This document shows positions 24,561 through 37,100 of a DNA stretch of 64,000 bases, one piece after another. The notes under the pieces are model-generated. The model was not told the DNA's origin. It ran no database searches and saw only the letters and a program-made list of their open reading frames with translations. Made by a program: the position numbers and the translations under genes. The DNA lies in NCBI RefSeq assembly GCF_014805625.2, contig NW_023998455.1, positions 431,106-495,105 of the forward strand. The letters run 5' to 3'. Each line of letters opens with the position of its first letter. Position 1 is the stretch's first letter. This DNA is from Glossina fuscipes (Eukaryota > Arthropoda > Insecta > Diptera > Glossinidae).

Positions 24561-26399
24561 TCTCTAAAGTAAAGATACTTTATTAGAGTATTAAGCGAAC
24601 TGCATATAATGATCGGAGAAGCCCTTGCACATACATATAGAGATTTTTCAAGTAATGAACGGTGTGCCTGCGTATATATCCTATAATTTGAAAAAGTTCA
24701 TAAAATAGTAAAGGTGCAAGGTTCGATATTTTCAGTAATTTTAAGCCAGTCTGTCCATTTGTCCTTCTCTTGAGAAAGCTAAAACAATTACAAAGCCTTT
24801 TGAAAGTCACTTTAACTTTACGATACTCTTGCATCGCTTTGGATATCTTTGCGCATTCGCAAAAAGCAGAATAGATCAAGCAAACCAAGCTTTAGCTCGC
24901 ACATTTGTCTATTCATCAGCTTAAGCCAACAATGCGTAGACGGTAAAAAATATACGGATGGCTAAGAGTGTAAAAACAGGTTAAAATTTTGATCATTCAA
25001 AATTGCGTTAATATCGTGTTAGATTGCGGTCTTTTATATCCATGATTTTCGCTTTCTCTTCCCACTTCGTATGCTATGCTCTCAAGCGCAGAAAAGGAAC
25101 TTAAATGCTATCTATAACGCATAGAAGGCACAATCAAGTAAAATGAAAGTGCTTCGATAGTCTTTGTAGTCGTCCGTTGACTATCGCTTACCTTGGGAAT
25201 TTATTGAGAATCGCAGAAAGAAGAAAACCTGACACAGTAGCAGTACTTATGTAATATATATTTAAGTGTTTCTTTGTGTAAATTATTTTGTCATATTTAG
25301 TTTCTTTTTTTCTTTTTTAAGATTTGACCCCTTTTTGTTCTCATTATATTAATGATTTTCTTATATTTATTGTTATTGTTATTCTTATTGTGTATGATTT
25401 TCTTTGCATTGTCTGTTGACTTGGTTGTGGTTCATTAAGGTAAGTTGATATCAAAACTCACGTTGACAATTAGTGAACGACAATAGGAAACCAAACAAGC
25501 AGAAAGAATACGCAAAAAAAAAAATAAAAAAAAGAAAGAACGAAAGAAAGAAAAGCGAAACTTATTTGTTTTATTATTTTTCCTTTTAATTTTATTTTAA
25601 TGAAATTATTTCAATATTATAAATTAATTAATTTATTCTATTCTCTATATATGAAAATTTAAAACAAAAATCAAAAAAGATTCCATTAAGAAAAAAACAA
25701 AAAAAAAAAATCTTTCAAGTAATTAAAAAAGTACTTAATCCTGCAAGTTTTTCTGCTGTTCGTACAACTTGCTAAAAAGAGTTTAACACAAAAGATTGCA
25801 TCAGAGTTCATTAAAAACGAGAAATTCTTCAAAGATGATTTTTTCCCAACTTTTTCATTTATTTTTACAGTTTTTTGTAGTTCTTGTTGTTGTTTTTCTT
25901 TACTTCTTTCTTCTTTCAATCGCGTATAATGATATAAAAGTTTGAAATAAGTTTTTACCAATCAAGAGTCCGTAAGAACTAACCACGCCAGCTAACAAAA
26001 CGAAAATAAACACAAAAAAATAAAAAAAATAAAAAAAAATAACTTGGCAGAAGAGTGGTAATATTTACCGAATTGTTAGCAGCTAGCCTTTAAAAAAAGA
26101 AATCATAGAAGGAAGAGAGAAAGAGAAAGAGAAAAAAAACCCGAAATGTTTGCAAAGATGATGGCGAATTTTTTAATGCCCTTCCGACGCCTGATAAACT
26201 TTTGGGTTACATACCTCGCATATACAAATAATCAAGATGTTATTACAAGTAAAAAACGACTTGAGATTTGAGAACCGAAGAATGAAAATTACAAGCGATC
26301 CCAAAATGAGCTTCGGTTTCAATAAGTCGATGCTTTCACTTGCTGCCTTCTCAAAATCACATAACGAAAGAGTTCAATTTTCTGATTTGTTTTGAAGGC
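24561..26399. other. Non-coding stretch, no gene seen
   Basis: AT-rich with A-rich simple sequence at 25515-25560 and 25680-25712. The minus-strand open frame near 24583-24888 has no recognisable domain and ends in repeat-like sequence. Confidence 0.5.
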
Positions 26400-26409
26400 C
26401 GGTTGATGG

Positions 26410-26965
26410 AAACAACCATTGATTGTTGACTGCAATAGAAGCATTAACGAGCTTTATCACCGATCTAATGGTAAAGGTTTCCATTTACTGCAAAGGTTTC
26501 ATGTGCTGAACGATTTCAATAATTGGAAGACTGCCTATGGTGTAAGGCATTCTTTGATGAAAAATTGGCTGCTAAGTAAGGCTTTGCAAAAAGTTGTATA
26601 TCTATATATGTACATCGTTTATTCGCTATATCACTTCACGAAAAGTTCCATACATGCAAAGTGAAAGGTATAGTTCTTTCTCTCTAAAAGTCTTCATATG
26701 ATGAACGACTTCACTTGGTGAAAGGCGGCGTGTGTGATGAAAGATTTTACTTAATGAAAAGGCTCACTAGGTAAAATACTTCACTTTGGGAAAAGTTGTA
26801 TTTAGTGGAAAGAAGAGCTTACAGAGTCTGAAAGTCTTCACGCGATAAACGCCTTCACTCACTAAAAGCAACCCTATGGTGATGAAACGGTTCGTTAACG
26901 AACATACTTTCCTTGACAAAAGTTGTACACATCCATGGTGTAAGATATCATTTATACGATGCATT
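26410..26965. repeat. Decayed short-unit tandem repeat
   Basis: Many variants of gaaaagtcttcac and tgatgaacgacttcacttgg occur in a row, about 20-40 bases apart. Examples are tcttcatatgatgaacgacttc, cttcacgcgataaacgccttc and aaaatacttcactttggg. It is an old, irregular array. Confidence 0.55.
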
Positions 26966-28825
26966 TTTTTGCAATCGTAACCATTCGATGAGATTTTGCA
27001 GTATTCTTCACTTTCAGGTTATGGGAATTATGGTAGCCCAACTTCATTCCATAAGCGAAAGCTTTCTTATACGCTTTTCGATTCCTATCAAAGCGGAGAA
27101 CATCAAGAACAACTCGTAGTTAGATCAATCATCAATCGTCAATTCATTAGAAATAATTTTACACCCAAGTGATCTTCAGCTCGGTCTTGTGGTCATATGA
27201 GAAACACAGAAACATTCATAGAGCCGATTATCGAGAGAATTGTCTCTATAGGTGCAAAGAGCCAAACAAGTCAATCAAGCCAATCATCTTTTTTCATTGT
27301 TTCTTATTATAAACCACTGCCGGCTACTAAGGGTTGAACGTACTCGAAGACTTCTTCTGCGATCATACGGCTTCAACTAATCATAAGAGCTTTGAGGGTA
27401 ATAACACATCCTTTTTTTCCATTATTGCCTTGAGGCTCATTTTGGTCTAGCATTACAGACAATCAACGGCCAATACACAACACTATATTTTATATTCTTT
27501 CCATGAAAGGCAGGCGATCATTGTTACATAATCTAACGTCCGTTTCTTTACTCAAATTTTTATGTATACACTTCGAGCGAGCAAAACTTCCTATTAATTA
27601 GAAATAAAAGAAAGTAAAAAATCTATAGACTCAGGCAAGAAACGTATAGGCTGATAAGTTAGGCATACTTCAACGTGGTTATAATAAACAAAAAAAAAAA
27701 AAAAATCTATATCAACATCACGTTACGTTATTCTATTAAAAGAAGTTAAAAAATATCTATTAAAAAAGAAAGAAAAAATTAAAAAAATCAAAAAAATAAT
27801 CATTTTAATATAATGAAAAGAGGAAGAAAATATAAGAAATCAACTGATAACTAGCGAAAAAGAAAAAGGAAAAAAAAAAAGAAAAAGAATCTCTAGAAAG
27901 AATAAATGCACAGAAAAATGAAAGCTGGTAGAGCTTGCAAAACCGCTAACGCTGCTGTCAAGATAATAATAATGATGGCGATGGAAAAAGAAAAAAAAAA
28001 CGAAAAAAAACATTTTTTTTTGTGCTTTTCTTCTTTCTCCGAAAACTCTTAATGATGATAAAAATGATTTATGCAGTTAGGTATTGAGGCAAAAAGATTT
28101 TTCTCTCTATTCAATTGCCGTTAGGCTGACTAGGCTTGAAAACCGCATCAAAAGATTTTTGTCTCATTTCAGTTGCATTATAATTTTTAGAAATATTTAT
28201 ATGAAATGGAATTTTTTCTTTTTTTTTTTTCTTTCATTAGAAAATAATTTTCTTTTTCTTATTTAAAAAACATAAATATATTTCTTATTAAGATGCTTTT
28301 TCATTTAAAATCATAAAGTAATGGTAAAGTTTGCGAATCCCGGTAACAAATTTCTAACCTCGGAGATATGGTATAATATTCATTTCATTTATTTCACTCA
28401 TACACATACGTCTATTGTGAGAAATAAGTTTTCTTTTTTATTTTGCTAAACTTCGTCAATTTCTTAGTTATGTAAGTTTTGTGTCATAGTAGTTTGTGTC
28501 ATTAGTTAAATATAAAACTACTTTTACACTGGTCAAGGTTGCAGATTTCTAGATCGGTTCACATGTTAATGGCGTCACCACTAATAGGCCTCTACTAAAA
28601 ACAACAAAAATTTTACCAAACACAGTTGACACTAAAAAGTTTCCTTGTCTTTACGGATATGTCAGTAAAACTGAACCGGGATAAAACTCTTTAATTTCAC
28701 TTCATACGACGAAAAAAAAGTTATGAAGTAACCGCAGACATAACCCCAAAAAAAGAAATAAATAAAATGTAAAAATATATAAAATATATCGGTTGGAATT
28801 AATAATTTTTACAAAAATCGTGGCG
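26966..28825. other. Non-coding stretch, no gene seen
   Basis: AT-rich with poly-A blocks at about 27690-27706 and 27870-27881. No gene or RNA recognised. Confidence 0.55.
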
Positions 28826-28827
28826 CA

Positions 28828-29295
28828 AGGGTATATTAAGTTCGTCGGGAGGCATGCAATGTCCAGAAGTATTTTATACAGACACAACTATTATTGTACG
28901 CAAGGTTTCAGAATAATTTTCTTTTATAGAAATCCGTCTGTCCATCTGTCCGTGTGTTTATCTTGGTTTCTTGTATCCAACCTGCAGAGATATATTTAGT
29001 TTGTGCGGAGATATCCAGTAGAACCTTTTGAGCATGTCTGTCTGGTTGGATGTGTTCAACTTAAAGATTGAAAGTTTTGAAATATTTTGATGAAATTTGG
29101 TGCACTGATATGTCCTGGCCCAAAACAGGAGCGCTATCAATAATTGTCCGGATCGGACCACTTCCTTCCCATATACCGACTTATTTTGAAAAGCCATTAT
29201 ATGAATGATTTAATTAAAAGGAATGGTGTAAGATATTAAGAGTGCTTTTACTTACCATAGATAAAAAATGTATTACACTAGCACTGGATCGTTGA
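28828..29295 (+). repeat. Dispersed repeat copy (family D1), long copy
   Basis: Starts gggtatattaagttcgtcgg, then ccgtctgtccatctgtccg, gtgttcaact, gaaatattttgatgaaattt, ggtgcactgatatgtcctgg, cggatcggaccacttcc and cattatatgaatgatt. It has an internal duplication of the tccgtc region. It is the best preserved copy for the centre of the family. Confidence 0.75.
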
Positions 29296-30815
29296 GGATG
29301 AAATTTATTGATATCGGATTAAAGAAAAGAATAAATTTATTTTGATTTCACGGAAAAAAGATTTGTTTGTTCCCTAGTTAAGAAAAAATATATTCCCTAG
29401 CAAACAAAAATTGATTTATTCTTTTTTGTGGTTAATAAATTACGAAGTGCGAGAGATTTCTATTGCAACTTTTCCCAAAATGTTCTTAAAGGCTTTCCTT
29501 GTTTACCTTCTTAAAGCTAAACGCACTTAAAAATTTTTTTCATGTATATAACTAAACTAATAAATATCTTGGATCTTCTTAAAGGGTTTCCTTGCTTACC
29601 TTCTGCTTATATTATGCGCTAATGACAGGTCAATAAATGGGTTTCTTTCATTTTGAAAAGGTAATAATGTATTTAATATAGATAATAATAGATATGGTAT
29701 TCGAACTTCAAGCTCTTTAGCAGATTGACCTCATTTTCCTACCATTAAACACCCGATACGTTATCACCTAATAGACTGCTTTACCTTATTTTTTTCATAA
29801 CCCACTGTAGATAAGACATTGTCACCATTACATACTCGCTTTTCAAGGGAAAGCGTGCAACGTAATCTTTGTAGAGTATGGTGCAACGACATACTTAAAC
29901 ATGTGCTAGAAACTTTATTGTAAACGTAGCATACACGGACCCAAAACATACCCGAAGCACTCATAGGCTGTCCACCACCACTTTGGGTGCAAAAAAAGCT
30001 CATCGCGAGAACCACAAAAAGAAGAAGCGTCCTGTGGCTTTTGATATAGTCTATGCGGTATTGAGCAAAATGCGTCCGTTAATCTCAGATTTTTGCTATT
30101 AGCTGCAAAATCGATAAAGACTCTCAAGCGATTTCCGATAGTAATGCGGTAAATATTTTTAATTTTGAATATATTTTGTCAGAGAAGATTTTTCATTTTG
30201 CAACTGGATAGGTGAGTGTGAAAGACTACATTTACTCTGCTGCTTACTCTATTTTCTAACGTTCCCGATGCTAATGGGCCAAATGAAAAAGCTACTTTTG
30301 CATGTCTTTATGGTATAAGGTAAGGAAAAATATATGCGCACATAAATAGATAGTTTCGTGTTGGAAGTAATTTTTATTTAATAATAATCAAGTATTTATC
30401 TACTTTTGAAAATCTTTCGACTAAACAATTACTGCGAAAAAAAGAAAAAAAATTAAAATAATAATAATAACATTGAATCGTAAATCAAAGAAGACACGTA
30501 AAGGACATAGACGGACGTATAATCATTTAGTAAAATCTTCCATAGCATGTCGAGTGACCCTTAATGCTAACATTCTAAAATTGTATAAAATATTAATAAT
30601 TAATAAGAAAAAAATCAATTTCTAAGTAATGAAATTTCTTTTAATAAGTGTTACAGGGAGAGAGAGAGAGAGGTTTAAAAGTTAAAAGAGAGAAAATTGT
30701 ATATATAAAAAAAAAAAAAAAATTAAACGAAAAAATCATAGAGAAGACTGTGTAACTAACTGATTACTACACTTTTCCATATATATTTATTTAAGTCTTT
30801 ACTTCTGATTTTTAT
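29296..30815. other. Non-coding stretch, no gene seen
   Basis: A minus-strand segment at 29764-30127 is open in overlapping frames, but I recognise no motif. The remainder is AT-rich with a GA tract at 30657-30672. Confidence 0.5.
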
Positions 30816-30819
30816 ACTC

Positions 30820-31280
30820 TCCCTATACCACTTGTTATTCAAGAGTATATTAAATTTGGGCGGATGCATATAACACCGAAAAGAGTGATGTATAATCCGC
30901 TATGAATGCGGAAACACTTTCTGAATCGATCTAAACTTGGCTGTATGTACATGTGTCCATTTTCTTTTGTTCTATTAGGATTTATTAAGTTTGGATGGAT
31001 GTATACAACACCCAGAAGATCTTGACATGGATCCGCGCAGAATCATTTTCTTAATTGATCTAAGGTTGTCTGTCCGTATGTTCGTCTTGTTTTCTTATGT
31101 TCAACTTACAAATGGCAATTTTTGGACATATTTTGAGAAAATTTCTTAGTCCGACGCGTTTTGGCCCAAGAACGAAATCTGCTGAAAATAGCTTTTTTTT
31201 TCAATCACTTCTTCAACCACTTCCCATATAATGCCTTGTTGTGATAGTGTAGGGCATTTAATAGTACGTCATGTTCCAAT
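30820..31280 (+). repeat. Two adjacent dispersed repeat copies (family D1)
   Basis: A truncated copy (agagtatattaaatttgggc at about 30841) is followed by a fuller one from about 30976. The second has ttaagtttggatggatgt, aacacccagaagatc, tctgtccgtatgttcg, ttggcccaagaacg and cacttcccatataatgcc. It ends gtgtagggcatttaatag, the family's usual right end. Confidence 0.7.
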
Positions 31281-31728
31281 ATATCTTGTTTTTTTTTTTT
31301 TCTTCTTTTTTTTTTTGTATTTCGTTATGCAAATAAAAACAATTATTACAATATTCAAGAGTTCATCTACATACAATTACACGGAGACCGTATACCGGTC
31401 ATCAGCCAGCAGATACAATATTTTTCATTTAAACATCTTGTGTTATTGGTCAACATTAGCAATTACATATAAATATACATTTATATAAACGATTGAGAGT
31501 CATCTAGCTTATACACTTATTCATTCATTCATTCAGTCACTTACTTATTCATGCATTTGTATTCATTGTTCAGATATCTTCTTTATTAGTTGGCGAGCAT
31601 TGAAATCAATTTAATTTAATTTTCAACTCAATTTGTTGTATAAACTTTTCTGTTATATAAGGGACTTTAAAGAACAACAGACACTTTCATTTCCATAAAC
31701 ACACACGTACCAATACGTATGCGCAGAC

Positions 31729-31766
<38 letters not shown>

Positions 31767-33775
31767 TTACTTACTTCCATTCGATCTGTGAAAAAGCTAA
31801 GGTTTTTAATACAATTTTCTTTGATAATTGTCTAAACGCTATATAACTATAGATGTTCGCCTTCGCCTAATCTAGTTTTGAAGATTAATTTAATTTAAAA
31901 TTTTATTTGCAAATTGTTTCTAGATTTTTCTTTTTATTTTGTTTCCTTTCTTTGTTAAAATTTTATTTAAAAGTTTTCCATAATAAGTTTATAAATGATC
32001 TCATGCACAAGTGATGATACATTTTCGTTATTATCCCGCCTCCCACTTTTCTTGCACATCGCGTTGGTGGCCTCTTTAGCATCGCTACAGTACATTAAGG
32101 CATATTAGTTTTGCTAAGATGTTGGCAATATGAGAACAATACAATGCCTATCGGAAAGAATAGTAAATGTACGTCGTATGCTTCAACTTGATCGTCGTAC
32201 TATTCTGAATGTATTAAATCATGTCCTTGCATCTGTTTTCCTTTTATCCTACGTATTTTAAAGCAGGTTATACAAGTAGTTTCTGTCAGATTTTGAAGCA
32301 GCGCCGTAAAACTCCCCTTTACGTCGGACAGTACTTTTCTCGGAACTACTATTAAATATTACTTCGCGAGCATGATCTGAACCTTAGCTCAAATTGTATG
32401 TCGAATTATTACATAAGTCTTCGGAGGCGTCCGTCTTTTCTCAGATTGGATACCATTATCTTGGTTACCATTACCTTTAGCTTAGGCCCCATTTTTCTGG
32501 ATAGCGCAGCATTAATCTTACCATGTTATGCTGTGTCATTTTATTTCCTATGACTTGGCTCCGCGGCTACTTCGCAGACTCTCTTATGCAAGAGTTACTA
32601 AGAATACCCACGTCTGCAGGGAACTTTATCGCGTTTTCTAACCACCCATTCTTCGATGCTGGGGATAAGCTCCCAAGTCAGTCTTGCTGAGGTGCAATTG
32701 TTCCACGCCGAGCACACTTAGAAAATTTGTTCCTCTTCTTCTCATGTTAGCAACGGCATATGCGGAGCTCGGGAGTTGTACAATTGTAGAAGTTAGTAGA
32801 GGATAGTAGTAGATAGTAGTAGACGATAATTTGGCTGAATTCATTGCATGACCATGTCCTTTAGTAAACTCCTAAAAGAACGCAAAAAAAGGCTAAATTT
32901 CAGAAGAATGCCGTTCAAAGAACCGAATATTGGGATGACATAGAGAATCTGTCATTACTCACGAACCTATGCGATTTTTACGTAGATCCTTCTAAGGAAA
33001 AGAATCAAAATGACATAACATTCCGACTATCAGCTTATACGCTCACATTATGGAGGCAGCGAAATTCGCAAGAAGCCTTACGTTGAAGAACTACGAAGTA
33101 AAGCTTGAATGCAATCGGCCTCTCAAAGTAATAATAATATGTCCGTCCATTCGTCCGCCTTTTATTCGAACCCTGAAGGTTCAACAGGCATACAATTTAT
33201 AGAAAACTTTTCGACCGCTCGATGAGTCGAGGCAGTGTATTCGCGATTCGTCTTAAATCGTACCAAAAATATATGTCCTAAGCTACTTATACCACTGTTG
33301 TATGTTTTTATGGGTTATGACGAACCGTATAACTTTTGATATCAATTTAAATGGAAATTATTTAATTTTTGTTTGTTTATCATTTTCGCTATTTATCTGT
33401 CCCACATGCATCAAACTGTTTTGGTATTTATGCAGTTACGTAGTAAATGTAACAGACAGTGTATGCAATAATTTTGTGGTTATACGAATTGATTAAACTC
33501 ACTTAAGTGCAAATGGAATTGTATGCGAAAATTTCACGAAAAAAAAACAACAAAAAAAAAACGCAATAGTAAGCTAATCTCAATTTTTGTGAAATGGAAA
33601 AACTATGTTCAGTTTATAGCTTCTTGGAATGAAATTTCTCAATCGCTTTCTTCAACAATCTTGTTCCCTACTCGTGGACGTATAGGAGATATAGTTTGGC
33701 TGGCTTGTCCTAAAAAAGGATTGTGTGAATGAATTTGTTCTTAAGTTCATTGGGAAAGAACATAAAATGGAAGGT
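31281..33775. other. Non-coding stretch
   Basis: Contains poly-T (31291-31316), a TA run (31736-31762) and a short fragment with gtccgtccattcgtccgcc at 33140 that resembles the D1 core. No gene is supported. Confidence 0.5.
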
Positions 33776-33789
33776 TAAGACTTTAGTCT

Positions 33790-34330
33790 TCTGAAAGGCA
33801 GACACATCTATGTTTACGGCCCGTTTATTAAGCAAATTACGGCGCCGATTAGGTCGGCTATCTTTCCTTTGCCAAAACGGTTTTAGTAAGGGAAGATCCA
33901 CAGTTGCAAATTGTTGGTAATTCCAGGTGATGCCTTTCAATTTACACTGTTTTTTCGAAAGCATTCGACAACGTAAGTCATTCTATTGATCTTACAGTGC
34001 AAGTGTTTCGGTTTCGCTTATCACATGGTTTCATGGTTTCGAAGTTATCTGACTAATCGTTCTAGAAGAGTGATTTTTATATCTCGTCTTTCTTGTGTGA
34101 TACTTGCTTTATCCGGTGTCCCTTAGGGTAGCCGTCTTGGCTCTATTCTTCTCATTCTCTAATTTTTAAAGGTTCTTCTTAGTTGTACTCAGAAATCTTG
34201 ACTTCTAATGCTTGCACTATGATGTTGAAATGCACTTTTCTGGCTATGTACTATAAGCGAATTGAATTATTTGTTCGCCTGGGCGGCAACTAACGGCCTG
34301 CCATGGTTAAACTTGCTGGTTACTTGGTAA
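33790..34330 (+). mobile_element. Non-LTR retrotransposon relic, jockey-like reverse transcriptase
   Basis: Reverse-transcriptase motifs appear in order across frame breaks. They are QNGFSKGRSTVAN (about 33873), FSKAFDNVSH (about 33952), VSWFRSYLTNRSRRVIF (about 34028), SGVP-stop-GSRLGSILL (about 34107; an in-frame stop replaces the usual Gln) and ELNYLFAWAATNGLP (about 34258). This is the QHGF, SKAFD, W..SYL..R, SGVPQGS and W...NGL..N order of jockey-type LINEs. The catalytic YADD region is destroyed. The copy is dead and truncated. Confidence 0.8.
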
Positions 34331-35918
34331 TTAATTAGTAACTACGTCCTAAAGCGTCAATGACTTAAGAATCATGCCAGCTCGAGGTAGAAATCTTCCA
34401 AACGGCACGCATTCACGATTCTGCTAAGCCTACCACTCCTCACATTTAACTCATCCACGATTCTATGCCAAGCAACCATCGTTAGGTATTATTTTACTGA
34501 ATCTGTTTGCAGTTAATACGCTACGCTTGGTGTAAACTAAGTGGATTCTCTTATTAATTTCCTCTTCCCTTCACACGCTGCCTCTTCTACCCTGATAGTC
34601 CTTGAAGTACGCTCGTTATAAAGGGATTTTAGGTCACACTCCTGAGACAACATCTTGGGCGGACGTACAGAACAAGCATTGGACAGTTAAACATTCTAGG
34701 CTCAGTATCCACACGGATCGGACATAATGGATTTCAGAATTTGTGGGGACACTTTCGAAAGCAACCGTGATCAGTCTGCGACTTGTGGTGCTCTTATATT
34801 TAACTGTTACGCTCTCCAGATGCTTAGACCCTCTTGGAATTACTGTGCATACGTTCTTCCGAAACAACAACAAGTCTGCTCACTTGCGGCTATTTAGCCC
34901 ACCCGTTCAATTTTTGCATTCATCTGGAAGAGGGGAACTCCATAGTCCCCCAAGAATTTCTTATATAGTTCTACACCTTTCACCTATCAATGAACTTAGC
35001 CTTGGGCTGTCCGTCTTTTATGTACCAACATACAGCACTAAAGCACTTATTTCTTCTTATGAGTAAGAAACGTACGCCGACAATTATATATGAAAGTTTT
35101 AATGATAATATTAGGCGTCATTATGGTCTAGTGTTTATATAACATATATATAAAAAGATTTTTGTCTCTTTTCATGTCTTTATAAAAAACTGTACATTTT
35201 CTAAAACTATGTCCTTTGAAGCTTTCGTGTCTAATTTCTAATGTTTGTCTACATGTCCAGTTTTATATTTTTTACAGAAAATAAAACGCGAAATGAAACA
35301 AACAAAAAAGAAAAAAAAACGAGGAAAAAAAAAATATTCTTAGATTTTTTACCTGTTGTTTGTGAAGTTTTTGTCATTAACATTATACGTTAGAGTGTTA
35401 TTATTATTATCACTATTGCTGTTATTGTTGTTGCTGTTGTTATTGGTGTTGTTTGTAGCTTGGATTTCGTGTTTTTCATTTATTATCTATTGATAATATC
35501 TAGAAGAGTATTTTCGTTTGTGTTATAGACAGTAAACTATAACACGACTGACTACTACTACATATATATATATATATATATCTATTCATATCTCTATCCA
35601 GATATCTTTCTCTACACATATGCTTACTACCTACATATGTAAGTAAGTAAGTGAGTATCTGTTGCGGTGGCATTAAAAGCCATTGTAATCAAGCTATTTT
35701 TTTCTTTCTATTTTTGTTGTTGTTGTTATTGTTTTTTTTTTTTTTTTTTTTTTCATTATTATTACTATATATTCAAATAAGCTTACATGCACAAACACAC
35801 ATCCCCCCCTCAAACACGTATGCGAATAACTTGTACACTTTTCTCTGGATATGTACACTAAGTGCGACGAGCAAATTACTCAAATGCATCTGGTGTTTAG
35901 TTATTATTTTCAATTTTT

Positions 35919-35949
<31 letters not shown>

Positions 35950-37100
35950 GTCTTATTCAAGTACGTTTTAGTTTATATTCAGTTGGTTTTTTTTTTATTT
36001 TTTCCTTTATGTTTATGGTTCTATACTTATTTAGATCATATATTATTTATATTGATCGCGCGATAGTCGACACGAAATATTTCTAATGTAAAACTGAAAT
36101 GATATATAAAACAAACTTATATGATAAAGAAATAAAGCCATCTATGCATATATGGATGTCTTCAAAGTATTTCAAAAGACAAAAGCATAATAGAAAATAT
36201 ATATAACTAATCGAATATAAAATTTCGTCTATTTTTTCTGTTAATAAAATTTATTTTACGGTTAAAAGAAAAACGAAAGATAAATGGTTCAACAGATTGA
36301 CAGAAACACCTTCCTATGGGTTTGTAAGAAGTCAAGGAATATGATATGACCAGATGTGCATACTGCTCAGCAGGAAAAGACGGGCAAATAAACATATGAA
36401 TGCAATGATATTCAAAGAAGTCAGCGAAGCCAACAGGCGGTATGGTGTGCATCTTCAACGAGCAGGAAAATTAATTTGCCCGAAGCGCACTTGCTCAAGC
36501 AAACAAACACTGTCAAATTAAATTATGTCTGCAGGCATTCTATGTCAATGTCTGGCGTGAAAGCTTAGTGCAACTTTGCTCAAGACACACCGAGGAGTAA
36601 TCAGCTAGTGCGTAGAGGATATGAAAAAAAAAATTGTTGCACAGATAGATGAATTCTTCTAGGGAATTGTAGCACTCAAGTTATCGAGTGGCACATGGAG
36701 TGAATAATGATCCAAAGATGGATCGAAAATGCATTATATAAATTTGTCTTCCCTTCTCGACTGGAGCATGGGACGAGCCCTCAACTCCACTTTGGATATT
36801 TAGCCGTAAGCAAAGGCACCCTAAGTGGAATTATGACAAGCCATAAGAGGTCGTGGTGGAACGAGCAAACAAATGTACAAACCAGTAAACGATAAAATAG
36901 ACGAATTAAAGATCACACAGAAAGTTGAATAGAGAAGTGATAGGAGAGCAGAGAAATGATAGGAGAGATGCCTCTAAGAGCATGAAGGGCTTATAAGTAA
37001 AATACAATCTTAATCGATGCTGATCGAAACGATGCATTAAGTGGAAAACTCTTTAATCGCTTTAAAGAGTCTAAAAATTTTCCCGAGGTCATTACAAAGC
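34331..37100. other. Non-coding stretch with simple repeats
   Basis: May include further decayed LINE sequence in its first few hundred bases. Also contains TA (35562-35581) and very long poly-T runs (35731-35752, 35922-35949), which create spurious phenylalanine-rich frames. No gene supported. Confidence 0.5.

Noticed and set aside
34743..35066. 107-codon plus-strand open frame downstream of the jockey-like relic
   Set aside because: No reverse-transcriptase motif could be matched, and there is no start or splice context. It may be LINE debris, but I cannot support it.
35651..36066. Phenylalanine- and leucine-rich open frames resembling membrane proteins
   Set aside because: They are translations of very long poly-T runs.
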